A stretch of 64,000 nt of DNA from Saprospiraceae bacterium (GTDB lineage: Bacteria > Bacteroidota > Bacteroidia > Chitinophagales > Saprospiraceae), in assembly GCA_016718205.1 (NCBI GenBank), contig JADKEB010000008.1, positions 124,001 through 188,000 of the forward strand, written 5' to 3'. Shown here piece by piece: positions 29,513-41,000 of the stretch. The position numbers were made by a program, and so were the translations under genes. Under the pieces are notes generated by a model. It was not told the DNA's origin and did not search any database. It saw only the letters and a program-made list of their open reading frames with translations. Each line of letters opens with the position of its first letter. Within the stretch, counting starts at the first letter, position 1.

Positions 29513-29728
29513 ATGGAGTTACCAAGATATCAAATAAGTACGAACTAAGATCAGACTATTTTTTGGTTCACAAGCAAAGGGCCAAAAGGTAATATTGTTA
29601 AAATTGTCATTTAAACTTCAATGAATGAACCAGGAGTCTCATCTTATCAAACGGTGGTAACCATAGACGTTTAGCCATATAGGTGCAAACGATAGGGTAA
29701 GCAAACCGTTATCTCCAATTTTAGTAAA

Positions 29729-30562
29729 TCATTTTACCAATTCAATTCCTGTTTCGGAAATAGTAATGATCCTTTGTTTGAAGAGATTGCCGATACTTTG
29801 TTTGAAGGCTTTCTTGCTGATGCCAAAAATACGATAGATGACTTCCGGATCAGTTTTGTCATTGTAAGGTAAAGAACCACCTGCTTTGGTAAGCAATGTC
29901 ATGATAGATTGGGCTGTGCTATCGATCTTTTCATAGCCCGGTTGATCCAATACCAAATCAATTTTTCCGTCTTCTCTGACTTTTTTAATAAAAGCCTTCA
30001 TTTTTTGGCCGGTAGAAAGCTTTTTAAATACTTCATTTTTATATAAAACCCCCTGATACTTGCCATTGACGATAGCCTTGTATCCGATTTCTGTTGGTGT
30101 CCAAACTATGATATCCACAGGTTCATTTTTTACAAATGGCGGAGTACCATCAGTAAAAAATTTCTCGAGTTTCATGGATGCAGCAATGCGATCTGTCACT
30201 TTGTCGATATATACATACACGAGATATGACCTGCCTTCTTCCATCTTGATTTTCTGCTCGCTGAATGGCACCAGGAGTTCTTTGCTCAATCCCCAGTCCA
30301 AAAATGCACCTGCGTTTTCTATTTTATTGACTTTTAGCCATGCAAAATCGCCTACTTGGGCCAGAGGCTCTTCAGTAGTGGCCACATATCTCTCTTCACC
30401 ATCCAGATAGACCATGACAGTGACTTGATCTCCGGGTTTCAGATCAGGATCTACGTATCTTTTGGGCATGAGGATCTCACCGAGATTGTCACCATCAAGA
30501 TATACGCCAAAATCCACCTGTTTGACTATCGTTAAAGTATTGATTTGACCAAGTTGTGTCAT
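29729..30562 (-). CDS. cvfB: S1-like RNA-binding protein, CvfB family
   Basis: 277 residues. Three tandem S1/OB-type units (GQINTLTIVKQVDFGVYLDG; VGDFAWLKVNKIENAGAFLD; IIVWTPTEIGYKAIVNGKY) and a C-terminal winged helix (MTLLTKAGGSLPYNDKTDPE), the architecture of CvfB/YitL proteins that bind RNA and affect virulence or translation in Firmicutes. Located 18 bases downstream of ffh on the same strand, so probably co-transcribed with it. Confidence 0.88.
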   Translation of the reverse strand: MTQLGQINTLTIVKQVDFGVYLDGDNLGEILMPKRYVDPDLKPGDQVTVMVYLDGEERYVATTEEPLAQVGDFAWLKVNKIENAGAFLDWGLSKELLVPFSEQKIKMEEGRSYLVYVYIDKVTDRIAASMKLEKFFTDGTPPFVKNEPVDIIVWTPTEIGYKAIVNGKYQGVLYKNEVFKKLSTGQKMKAFIKKVREDGKIDLVLDQPGYEKIDSTAQSIMTLLTKAGGSLPYNDKTDPEVIYRIFGISKKAFKQSIGNLFKQRIITISETGIELVK

Positions 30563-30580
30563 AGCAATTTTACATCATTA

Positions 30581-31921
30581 TTACTTCTTGCCTCCACCCG
30601 GCAATCCCTGCATAAATCTATCCATTCCCTTACCCTTACTCATCATATGCATCATCTTTCTCATGTTGTCAAACTGTTTGATAAACATATTGATTTCATG
30701 CAGATTTTTACCGCATCCGATGGAAATTCTCTTTTTTCTGGACATATTCAGAAGATCTGGATTGGCTCTTTCTTTTGGAGTCATAGATTGGATGATTGCC
30801 TCGACTTTTGAAAAGGCTTTGTCATCTATATCGAGATCTTTTGTCATTTTAGACATCCCGGGTATCATGTTCATGAGTGACTTGATATCGCCCATTCTTT
30901 TTATCTGATGCAGTTGACCCAGAAAGTCATCGAAATCAAATTTATTTTTTTTAATTTTTTTCTCTAATCGGGCGGCTTCTTTTTCGTCAAATTGTTCCTG
31001 TGCTTTTTCTACAAATGACACAATATCTCCCATACCCAGGATACGTTGTGCCATACGCTCAGGGTGGAAGACATCGAGGGTATCTAATTTTTCACCAGAG
31101 CTAACAAATTTTATTGGCTTTCCTACAGAATATTTAATAGATAAAGCGGCACCACCTCTTGTATCACCATCCAGCTTCGTAAGTACTACTCCATCAAAAT
31201 TGATTCTTTCGTTAAATGATGCGGCAGTATTAACAGCATCCTGTCCTGTCATGGAGTCAACGACAAATAGTGTCTCTGAAGGGTTTACTGCATTTTTGAT
31301 GTTTTCTATTTCCTGCATCATTTCCTCATCCACAGAGGTCCGCCCCGCAGTATCTATGATCACTACATCGTGTGTATGACTTTTGGCATACTGGATAGCA
31401 TTGAGAGCAATTTGAACAGGATTTTTACTTTCAGGTTCTTTATAGATATGTACACCTATTTGCTCCGCAAGGACAGAGAGTTGATCCACAGCCGCTGGTC
31501 TGTATACATCACAAGCTACAAGCAAAGGTCTTTTGGATTTTTTTTCTTTCAGAAACTTTGCCAACTTACCCGTAAAAGTGGTTTTACCTGACCCTTGCAG
31601 ACCTGATATAAGCACAACACCAGGATTCCCTTTGATATTGATACCTTCAGACTGTCCTCCCATCAATGCGGTCATCTCGTCCTGAACGATTTTGACCATC
31701 AATTCTCCCGGTTTGATGGCTGACAGGACGTTTTCAGTACCGAGTGCTTTGTCTTTTATTTTGTCGGTAAACTCCTTGGCAATCTTATAGTTAACATCTG
31801 CAGCTACCAGTGCCCTTCTGATTTCCTTTATGGAATTAGCTACGTTTAATTCAGTAAGCTTGCCTTCGCCTTTAAGACTTTTGAAAGCTAAATCAAGTTT
31901 TTCACTTAAATTTTCAAACAT
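30581..31921 (-). CDS. ffh: Signal recognition particle protein Ffh
   Basis: 446 residues; GTPase that binds 4.5S RNA and signal sequences and delivers ribosomes to FtsY at the membrane. N domain, G domain with GLQGSGKTTFTGKLAKFL (G1), VIIDTAGR and VLTKLDGDTRGG, then the methionine-rich M domain (GMSKMTKDLD, MRKMMHMMSKGKGMDRF). The RNA-binding helix reads SRKKRISIGCGKN, close to the usual RRKRIAxGSG. Length is normal. A -7-like element lies 20 bases upstream. Confidence 0.97.
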   Translation of the reverse strand: MFENLSEKLDLAFKSLKGEGKLTELNVANSIKEIRRALVAADVNYKIAKEFTDKIKDKALGTENVLSAIKPGELMVKIVQDEMTALMGGQSEGINIKGNPGVVLISGLQGSGKTTFTGKLAKFLKEKKSKRPLLVACDVYRPAAVDQLSVLAEQIGVHIYKEPESKNPVQIALNAIQYAKSHTHDVVIIDTAGRTSVDEEMMQEIENIKNAVNPSETLFVVDSMTGQDAVNTAASFNERINFDGVVLTKLDGDTRGGAALSIKYSVGKPIKFVSSGEKLDTLDVFHPERMAQRILGMGDIVSFVEKAQEQFDEKEAARLEKKIKKNKFDFDDFLGQLHQIKRMGDIKSLMNMIPGMSKMTKDLDIDDKAFSKVEAIIQSMTPKERANPDLLNMSRKKRISIGCGKNLHEINMFIKQFDNMRKMMHMMSKGKGMDRFMQGLPGGGKK

Positions 31922-31941
31922 GAAATTCAGAATTTAAGCCG

Positions 31942-31949
31942 CAAATATA
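31942..31949 (-). promoter_or_regulatory. Putative -7 promoter element for ffh-cvfB
   Basis: CAAATATA on the plus strand reads TATATTTG on the minus strand, matching TAnnTTTG, 20 bases before the ffh start. No clear -33 TTTG at 18-20 bases. Confidence 0.35.
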
Positions 31950-32092
31950 CATTGTTCCCGCCATTAGTTTTTTATCATTCCACATTTTAAGCTGATAAAT
32001 TTTAAAAATTCAAAAGAAAATAATCAATCCCTTAAAAAATATCACCCAAATCTATATTTTTACCTTTTAATCATAAAATAAATCTCAGCTGT

Positions 32093-33133
32093 ATGTCTTC
32101 AAACCGCAGGAAGTTTTTAAAACAAAGTGCCATTGTATTGCCAACCATTGCATTACTTGCCTCATGCGACAATAAAGTGGTCACAAAAGATACCAAAAAG
32201 CCTATCGTGGTATCCACTTGGGATAGTGGTCTTATGGTCAATAAAGTAGCTTGGGAGATCATGAAGGCAGGTGGGAAAGCCATAGATGCAGTAGAAAAAG
32301 GAGCAAATGAGATAGAAAATTCCATCAATTGCTGTGTTGGCCTTGGAGGTAACCCTGATCGTGACGGCAGGGTGACACTTGATGCATGTATCATGGATGA
32401 AAAATACAATTGTGGCAGTGTTGCTTTTTTGGAAAAAATAAAAAATCCCATAAGTGTTGCCAGAAAGATCATGGAGAAAACCCCCCACATCATGCTGGTC
32501 GGTCAGGGTGCATACCAATTTGCAATAGAAAATGGATTTACATCCGAAAATGGTGAACTTTCAGCAGATGCAAAAAAAGAATATGAAAAGTGGCTTGTAA
32601 AATCAGAATACAAACCTGTTATGAATATAGAACAACAACAATCCAAAGCATTCCAATCACAAGCTTCTCCCGCAAAACTTGATAATGGAGATACCAATCA
32701 TGACACTATGGGCATTGTGGCATTGGATAAAAACGGAGATTTGTCAGGATCTTGCACTACAAGTGGCATGGGATTTAAAATACGAGGTAGAGTAGGTGAT
32801 TCGCCTATCATCGGAGGCGGATTGTATGTTGATAATGAAATAGGAGCTGCGACCTCTTCCGGTCAGGGTGAAGAAGTGATCCGTATATGTGGTACCCACC
32901 TGGTAGTAGAACTAATGCGTCAAGGCAATAGTCCTGAAAAGGCATGTAAAATTGCTGTTGAAAGACTTATCAAAATCAATCCGGAAAAGGCAAAAGAATT
33001 TCAGGTGGGTTTTCTGGCACTCAACAAGTATGGTGAGCATGGAGCGTACTCGATTCAGCCCGGATTTGTATACTCAGTGACAGATGGAGATGATGGCGGC
33101 AAAGTTATTAAATCAAAGTCACACTTTAGCTGA
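32093..33133 (+). CDS. Glycosylasparaginase (N4-(beta-N-acetylglucosaminyl)-L-asparaginase) family Ntn-hydrolase, exported
   Basis: 346 residues. MSSNRRKFLKQSAIVLPTIA has a twin-arginine-like signal followed by lipobox ALLASC, so a Tat-type lipoprotein is likely. The enzyme family cleaves the GlcNAc-Asn bond of glycoasparagine. Activation occurs by self-cleavage before a threonine; here the site is NHD|TMGIVALDKNG (Thr about residue 205). The surrounding SGSCTTSGMGFKIRGRVGD, SPIIGGGLYVDNEIGAATS and SGQGEEVIR match the family. Suggests scavenging of glycoprotein or peptidoglycan-like material. A double-hairpin repeat begins 12 bases after the stop. Confidence 0.92.
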   Translation: MSSNRRKFLKQSAIVLPTIALLASCDNKVVTKDTKKPIVVSTWDSGLMVNKVAWEIMKAGGKAIDAVEKGANEIENSINCCVGLGGNPDRDGRVTLDACIMDEKYNCGSVAFLEKIKNPISVARKIMEKTPHIMLVGQGAYQFAIENGFTSENGELSADAKKEYEKWLVKSEYKPVMNIEQQQSKAFQSQASPAKLDNGDTNHDTMGIVALDKNGDLSGSCTTSGMGFKIRGRVGDSPIIGGGLYVDNEIGAATSSGQGEEVIRICGTHLVVELMRQGNSPEKACKIAVERLIKINPEKAKEFQVGFLALNKYGEHGAYSIQPGFVYSVTDGDDGGKVIKSKSHFS

Positions 33134-33144
33134 CAACAAAGACT

Positions 33145-33248
33145 TTATACCGACGAGAATTTATTTTTAAAATAATTCTGTCGCCATTATACTCAAAATG
33201 AATACAATAGTAGATGAATTTTTCGCAAACCAATTTATTTTGAGTATA
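33145..33248 (-). repeat. 104-bp double-hairpin repeat, copy B
   Basis: Reverse complement of copy A (18794-18897), same length. The arms (TATACTCAAAATGAA... and ...AATTTATTTTGAGTATA, as read on the plus strand) are retained, and differences concentrate in the loop between TTTGCGAAAA and CATTTTGAG. It sits between convergent genes (asparaginase and ABC ATPase), ending 8 bases from the ABC stop. Confidence 0.75.
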
Positions 33249-33255
33249 AAATACT

Positions 33256-34845
33256 TTAAGCATAGGTGGTGATGAGTTGTTTGGTAATACCATGTTTGGG
33301 ATTTTCGAAAATTTCAGACACATTTCCCTGCTCTATTATCCGACCACTATCCAATACTATCACATCATCGCTTATATGACTGATAAGTACGGGATCATGA
33401 GAAATAAAGATAGTAGTAAATTGATATTTTTTCCTTAATTCTCCGATTAAGTGAAGGATATTTATTTGATTTCCCATATCAAGGGCTGAAAGTGATTCGT
33501 CAAATATGATGACTGAGGGCTTTAGGAGTAAGGCTCTGGCTATTGCCAGCCGTTGTCTCTGCCCACCGGAGAGTTGTGACGGGAGTTTAGCAAGAATATT
33601 TTCTGAAAGCCCAAATTCAGATAACGTTTTCTGAATGAGTTCTTTTTTATCTTCTTTAGTTAGCGCAAGTTTGTATAGATCAATCACTTCTGACAAAATC
33701 TCGCTCACTGAAAAAATAGGATTAAAAGCATGATACGAATCCTGCTGTACCAGTTGTACTGATCTTCTCAATGCCTTATTTTGTTTAAAAACATCAACAT
33801 TGACAGGTGCGTCATTTATCAAAATACTTCCATTAGTAGCGTCAATAACTCCTGCCAGAATTTTTGCTAAGGTCGATTTGCCACTACCTGTTTTTCCAAT
33901 GACTCCCAGCACAGATCCTTTATTAACAGAAAAACTGATGTCTTTCAGTACGATAGAAGTATTTTTTTTTGAAAACCACCAGCCAGAGTAGTATGATTTA
34001 CCTATTTGTTTGAGTTGTATGACAGGTTCACTGGTTTCAATTTTGGCTATTTGTGATTTTACAGGAACTGCCATATTTAAATATGACTCTGCATAATCTT
34101 GGAATGGGGTATTGATTCCGTCATGGCAGGAAATGTCATCTACGATCTGACCATCTTTTATCAAAACTATTCGATCCGATATTTTACGCAACAATCTGAT
34201 ATCATGAGAGATAAGCATGATGGAGCACTTATGTCTATTTTTAATATCAAGTAGCAAGCCTATGATTTCTGATGAGGTGAAAGCATCCAGATTTGAAGTT
34301 GGTTCATCTGCAATAATGATATCAGGTTGACTGGCAATGGCTATGGCTATTACAATTCTTTGCTGCTGACCACCAGAAAGTTCAAACGGGTAAGCATTCA
34401 AAATGCGTTTAGCATCCGCAAATCCGACACTTTGGAGTAAATCAGTGCATTGTGACTTTAATGCTGTTTTGGAGACTTTAGGTTGGTGGATTTTTATTAT
34501 TTCCTCGATTTGTCTACCACATTTTATTACAGGATTCAACGCTGCATCCGGATTTTGGAATATAATAGAGATCCTATTGCCCCTGATAGATGAAATTTCC
34601 TTCTCTGACAAACTCAACAATTCAATACCATAATAACTTATTGATCCTGAAATGCTCAATTCAGGATTATCATCAAGAAGATTTAAAACGGACAAGGCTG
34701 TCATTGATTTTCCGCTACCGGATTCTCCTGCAACACCCAGAATCGAATTCCGTTCTAATGTCAAACTTATATCCTTCAAAATGGGAGTTTTTTTCCCTTT
34801 TGAGATAAAATCTACTTTCAGGTCTTTGATTTTCAAAACCGGCAT
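33256..34845 (-). CDS. Fused double ABC transporter ATP-binding protein, dipeptide/oligopeptide type
   Basis: 529 residues, two complete ABC ATPase units as in DppD-DppF fusions. Unit 1: GESGSGKSMTALSVL, Q-loop IIFQNPDAALNP, signature LSGGQQQRIVIA, Walker B IIIADEPTSNLD, switch LISHD. Unit 2: GKTGSGKSTLAKIL, VQQDSYHAFNPIFS, LSGGQRQRLAIARALL, VIIFDESLSALD, FISHDP. It would energise peptide or nickel/peptide-type uptake, but no permease or binding-protein gene is adjacent; these may be elsewhere. Confidence 0.93.
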   Translation of the reverse strand: MPVLKIKDLKVDFISKGKKTPILKDISLTLERNSILGVAGESGSGKSMTALSVLNLLDDNPELSISGSISYYGIELLSLSEKEISSIRGNRISIIFQNPDAALNPVIKCGRQIEEIIKIHQPKVSKTALKSQCTDLLQSVGFADAKRILNAYPFELSGGQQQRIVIAIAIASQPDIIIADEPTSNLDAFTSSEIIGLLLDIKNRHKCSIMLISHDIRLLRKISDRIVLIKDGQIVDDISCHDGINTPFQDYAESYLNMAVPVKSQIAKIETSEPVIQLKQIGKSYYSGWWFSKKNTSIVLKDISFSVNKGSVLGVIGKTGSGKSTLAKILAGVIDATNGSILINDAPVNVDVFKQNKALRRSVQLVQQDSYHAFNPIFSVSEILSEVIDLYKLALTKEDKKELIQKTLSEFGLSENILAKLPSQLSGGQRQRLAIARALLLKPSVIIFDESLSALDMGNQINILHLIGELRKKYQFTTIFISHDPVLISHISDDVIVLDSGRIIEQGNVSEIFENPKHGITKQLITTYA

Positions 34846-34942
34846 CTTGTTCGCTTGAATTAAAATGTAAAGAAATAAACAAATTTCAAATTAAGTACTT
34901 AAAATAAGCAAACTTTGATTTGTCCAAGATATTGGTCTAATC

Positions 34943-34973
34943 AAAAAACCCCTGCAACATTCATTACAGGGGT
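34943..34973 (-). terminator. Rho-independent terminator of the giant gene
   Basis: On the minus strand ACCCCTG-(12 bases)-CAGGGGT followed by TTTTTT. A 7-bp GC-rich stem with a U-tract, 28 bases beyond the stop codon of the 3876-residue gene. Confidence 0.85.
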
Positions 34974-35000
34974 CTATGGCGTCAATCAACTACAGTATTT

Positions 35001-38000
35001 TTATCTGATGTTCAACATCTTCATCGTCTTAACTTCATTCCCAAAAGTGATGTCATAAAGCAAAACTCCAGATCCATTGAGCTGGTCAGCGTTAAGAATG
35101 ATAATATTTTCACCTTTGTCCATATACTCTTTGCCCGTGTATATCACCCTACCAGTGATATCCCTGACTCTTACAGCCACTTCACCATTAGTAGGTAAAA
35201 AGAATTTGATTTCTGTGCTTTGATTCCAAGGATTTGGGGTGTTGCCCATGAGCATAAACTTATCACCATCAATTTCAACATTTCTAAATCCTAGCGTATG
35301 TGTTTCATCTCCTGCAGAGTAAAGTTCAGACTTTATCAGCTTAGTCAGATAGAGATTATTTTGGATATTTTCAGATGATTTTATCTCAATATTGAACATC
35401 ACATCACCTTTGTTGACTTTGATACCTTCAGGATTGTGCCATGACATTCGTAAGATACCATCAGCATAGGAGTAATGATAATCATGGACATCCATCAGAC
35501 CTGAATGAATCTTGATATTTTCAATTGGACCGACAAAAGCGCTAAACTGGATTCCCGTCATATTCTGGTCAAACGCAGCAGATACCGGTATTGACTTACC
35601 CGTTACGGAGCTCACCGCCTTATTGATGATAAGGTTGTAATCTGCTGCTCGGCTTACAGTGAAATTATCATTTGCATTGGCAGTGTAACTACCATTGACA
35701 TCACCTATCTTCACTCCAACCCAATTTATCTCCATACTATTGTCCAGAGAATTGATGTGATATTTCTCAGGCAATGGTGTACTGTGAGGTGAAGCAGGGT
35801 CAGGAAACTTATGATTCTTGTCCACCATTCTCCAGCTCTTATTATCACCAAAGTGGTCCTGAACACCCAGAATTACTTTTCTCAGCATGGTAAGGTCAGC
35901 TGCTGTAATTCTGTAATCTCTATTGACATCAGCTGCTAAAAGTTGATAAGGAGATTTGAGTGATTCTATACCAAGAATATGTCGTTGAATAAAGATCAAA
36001 TCCATAGTACTTACTCCATCGAGAATGCCGGTATTTTTAGTAGGAATGACATCATATTTGCCACCGGTTGGCATGTCAGGAAATTTGTAATTACCATCTT
36101 TATCACTCATGACTGGATCACTATTACTACCGTCGAGAGACACTGCGACATCTTTTACGGCATGATTATTTTCAGTCTTCACATTTCCAGAAACAACAGG
36201 GCGAACGGACCCACAGAAGTTATTAGGATCCACAGTTCTGGAAATCGCATTATTACAAGTAAAGAAATGTGTTGATTGTCCTTCATGAAAGAAGTATATA
36301 CTAAAGCTAAATACTGTATTAACATCGGAACAATTCCAACGCTTTATATTATCATTTTGATTACTTGAAGAAAATGATGCAATTACTTCCCGATTATCAT
36401 CACAGTTTGTGGTAATTTCATAATACATTGAAACCGGAGCATCTACAAAAAGCTGATCAGTCATTTCTGGAAATGCTTTGATACACCTGATTCGCAATTG
36501 GGATGTATCTGTTACCTGAACTATGACATCTCTTGTGACTATATTATTACAAGCATCTCTTACGGTAAAGGTCACTGTGGTAGAGCCTACTGGATATTGT
36601 CCGGATATATCGAAAGAAGGTAAGTTATTTTGACTATTGCTTAGTAATGTTATATTACAACCTATTGCATTATGAAAGACACCTTCAAGGGTACCAATAC
36701 ACTCTTCATTGTCAGCAATAACATTTAAAACAGCAGGGCCATTTATAACAGGAGGCTGATTTGTAATTGTGATAGTTTGATTAAAACTAAAAATTCCGTT
36801 ATTGGTACCTGCTAAAAGTTGACAGGTGTCGATAACTCGCCAGGTTCGGGTTATGACTTGCGCACATAAAGGATTTTGATGTGGCGGATTGTCAGTAAAT
36901 GAAATAGATACTCTGGAGCAAAGGCCCAAAGTTCTTGTAATTCTTGCCCTTCCAGTCCTTGATGTGTCAATACCTTGGCAATTAGTCACTGTAATATTTG
37001 GAGGGAAAGCAATATCTGCCACAGTCAATATCCCAGAAATTCTTACAGTAATGATTTGAACACACTGAGTAGAATTGCCACTCCTGTCCGTCGCTACAAA
37101 TGTTCGAATAATCTGACCCGCATTGCAAATATTCAAATTTCTGATCACAGGGCCTTCTATTATGGTCAAGCCCACAGGACAATTATCTGTAGCTGTAGCA
37201 TTTCCATAGGTAGATAAAGGTGCATTAGGGTCAAAAGTTTCACAATTCACAGTTAGGTTGGCTGGGCATGAGATGACAGGATCTATGGTGTCACGAACAG
37301 TGACCTGAGCTGTACAAGTAAGTGAGTCGTTCGTTATGGTATTTTTTACAATCAAAGTGACAGTAATAGTTCTATCTGCATCATTACAGAAGAACATTGC
37401 TGGTGTGACTCTGGCTGTAATATTTGGACATGAGCCCATTGATCCCGTACTGATATCTGCTGGACTGATAGTCACAGATCCATTTGGACCCAGATGTGCT
37501 GTAAAATTACGTGTACTACATATTAAGGTACCAGGATCAACAGATACAGTCGCAGTTCTGGTAGCGGAACAACCCTTACTATCAGTGACGGTGACGGTAT
37601 ACGGCGTTGTTACTGTTGGTGATACCGTTATTGATGAAGAAGTTGCCTGGGTACTCCAAATATAGCTTACTCCACCTGACGCAGTAAGTGTCGTTGATTC
37701 TCCTATACAAATAACCAAATCACCTGTTATATTCACATTTGGTGGGTTAAAGGTATTAACCTGTTTACTTGCTGATGCAGTACAACCATTAATGTCGGTC
37801 ACTGTCACTATGAATATTGTTGCTACATTTACTGTTACGTTTATAGACGCTGTTGTAGCTCCTGTATTCCAAACATAAGTTCCACCGCCACTTGCCGTAA
37901 GTAAAGTGCTTATTCCGGTACAAACCGTATCAACTCCTGCAATTGCAACTGTCGGAGGATTGCTCAAAGTGACTACAACACTTGAAATTGCAGTACACCC

Positions 38001-41000
38001 ATTTGCACCAGTTGCGGTAACAGTATACGTGGTGGTGGATGTGGGTCTTACAATGATCTGATTTGTGGTAGCACCAGTACTCCATATGTAAGAATTACCA
38101 CCTGAGGCAGTTAAAATTGTTGAATCTCCTTGACATATTGTATTGTCACCACTTATTTGAATATTAGGTGGCGTTAGAGTATTGACTGTTACAGAACTCG
38201 AGCCCCGACAACCATTGATATCTGTTACTGTGACAGAATAATTCGTGCTAACTGACGGATTGACGACAATTGTCGCAGATGTTGCTCCTGTACTCCAAAT
38301 AAACGATGCCCCACCCGAAGCTGTCAACATTGTAGATGATCCGGGGCAGATAGTCAAGTTTCCAGATATAGTTGCAGTTGGAAGTGTCCTTAAGGTAACT
38401 GTTCTCGTTAAAACTGCTGTACAACCATTAGGCACTGTGACTGTAACGGAGTAAGTTGTTGTAACACTAGGCGAAACTCGAATTGAATCAATTGTACTCC
38501 CTGTACTCCAAACATATGAAACTCCTCCTACCACTCTAAGCGTAGTTGAATCTCCAGGGCAAATAAGATTGTCACCTGTAATTGAGACATTTGAAAGATC
38601 ACCTAATATAACTCTTATTGTGTCTGTATCAACACAACCATTTGAATCAGTACCTGTCACTCTGTACACTGTTGGTGCAGCGGGACTTACAGAAATGCTT
38701 GAAGTCGTCTGGCCTGTACTCCATAAATATGTGATAGCACCTGAAGCTGTCAAAGTGAGTGGATTTCCCGAACAAAAAACTGTTGCACCGCTTATGGTGA
38801 CAGTAGGATTAGGATTGACAATAACAGTTTTATTAGCTATGCCGGTACATCCATTGCTATCTGTGATTGTGACTGAATAAGATGTATTAGCTGTTGGAGA
38901 AACAGTGATCGAGGTATTGGTAGAACTGGTACTCCATCTATAACTTATACCTCCGGACGCAGTTAAAACTGTTGATTCTCCAATACAAATACTGGTATCG
39001 CCGGTTATCACCGGATTTATAGTCAGGCCATTCACAGTGACTGTAATCGAACCTGTAGCAGTACATCCATTTGTATCCGTTGCGGTTACAGTATATGTTG
39101 TATTTGATAAAGGTGTTACTGTGATCGAACTAGCAGTTGCTTGATTACTCCAAATATAAGATGCTCCGCCTGTCGCAGTTAATGTGGTAGGTTGATTAAT
39201 ACATACAGAATTATTGCCTGTTATCTCAACTACTGGAGGCTGAGAGACTGAAACTATTCTTGAAAGTGCAGAGGTACAACCGTTTGCACCAGTCACAGTT
39301 ACTGTATAAGTAGTGCTGGATACCGGACTAACTGAAATGGCAGCAGTAGTAGCACCTGTACTCCATAAATAATTACCACCACCTGTTGCAGTAATTGTGG
39401 TAGAACCACCCGAACAAATATTTCCTCCAGTGATGGTCACTTGTGGGGAAGGTATAACATTTACTGTAATTGAAGCCGTATCAGCACAACCAAAAAGTCC
39501 TGTACCAATAACTGTATATGAAGTTGTAATCGGTGGGTTTACTGTGATAGATGCAGTATTTTCGCCAGTACTCCATATGTATCCAGTTGCGCCTTGTGCA
39601 GTCAATGTTGTCGACCTTCCTTGACAAATATTATTGTTACCTGATATTAAAACCACTACAGGATTATCAACACACAAGTCTTTGCAAATATCTGAGCTAT
39701 TATTATCCTGTACATCAATTTTGACATTTACAAAATCAGTCTTTCCATTACAATCATGCACCCATAACTGAATAATAATGTTTTTACCAACATGTCTGCA
39801 ATCAAAACACATCTTAGTAGAATCAGGATTGGCCGAGAAGCTAAATCTCAATGGCTTCCCTTCACAACATGTGGAATAGCTACTTGCATCAAGCGAAGCT
39901 GCATTTATACATACTTTCTCTACGTCTGGTTTTCCATCTCCATCAACATCCCAAGGTTCCACACTCACACTTATTTTTTCCAAAGCCACAGCTACAGGTT
40001 TTCCACTACTCTGTACCAGAATAATCTGGTCTCTTGTCACTATATTGCCGCATGCGTCTTCAAAAGACCACTGAACTCTAGAGATACCTACCGGAAAGCT
40101 TCTGTTTGTAATTCTATTGATATGTCCCACACCAGTAATAGAATGCTCATAAATGCCATCATTGCCATTATCAATTTTTACAATCCTTCTTAATTGATTG
40201 TCCGGAGTACATGCATCTCTGCCAGTAACTTCAAGATTTACAATTGCATTTGTACAGTTACCCTCAGCAGTTACAAATGTGTCTCTTTCCGGAATATCTC
40301 CAACAAAGAATGGCGGAACAGTATTATTAACTTTTATTGTTTGTACAAATCGCTCCGGAACATAGCTTCCACCTAATCTCGCCATTTCACACCAATCTAT
40401 TACTGTCCAGGTTCTCAGTATTTTATAACATGCACCTGTCGCAAAAGTAAATATTTCATCTTTATGAGTAGCTGATGCCATACTGCAAGCTGTCTGACGT
40501 ATTGCAGGTCGACCATGTCCGGTAGGTAAGTTGTCAGGTTCCAGATCTGCTGCTGAACATTTGTCTTTTACTTCATAAAATTCATTTGGAAAATCTACAT
40601 CTCTTTTAGGATTGAACCTATTTTTTTCGTCGCTTGTCACAGTAATAATCTGAGTGCATGTTGCAGAATTTACACCATCATAAGCTCTGAATGTTCTCTC
40701 GATAGTGCCAACTCTGCATGAATTTAACTTGAAGACAGGACGCAACATACTATCCTGAGGATTACAAGCATCAATTACTGTTGGTCTTCCAAACCCTGAA
40801 AGATCCATATCATCGTATGCCTGACTACAATCAATTGTAGCGTCATTCGGACACGTGATCTTTGGTACAAATTTGTCCTGAACAGTCACATTGACCATAC
40901 ATTCATTCCAGTTTCCTGATTTATCAACTGCTCTAAATACTACTATATGGGGATTTGTCACCACATCGTCGCAGCAGAATTTTAATGATTCACTAAAACC

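Noticed and set aside
37530..39660. Regularly spaced repeats that could suggest a CRISPR array or satellite
   Set aside because: The ~213-bp units are in-frame coding repeats of Ig-like domains within one long open frame; there are no short identical repeats with unique spacers.
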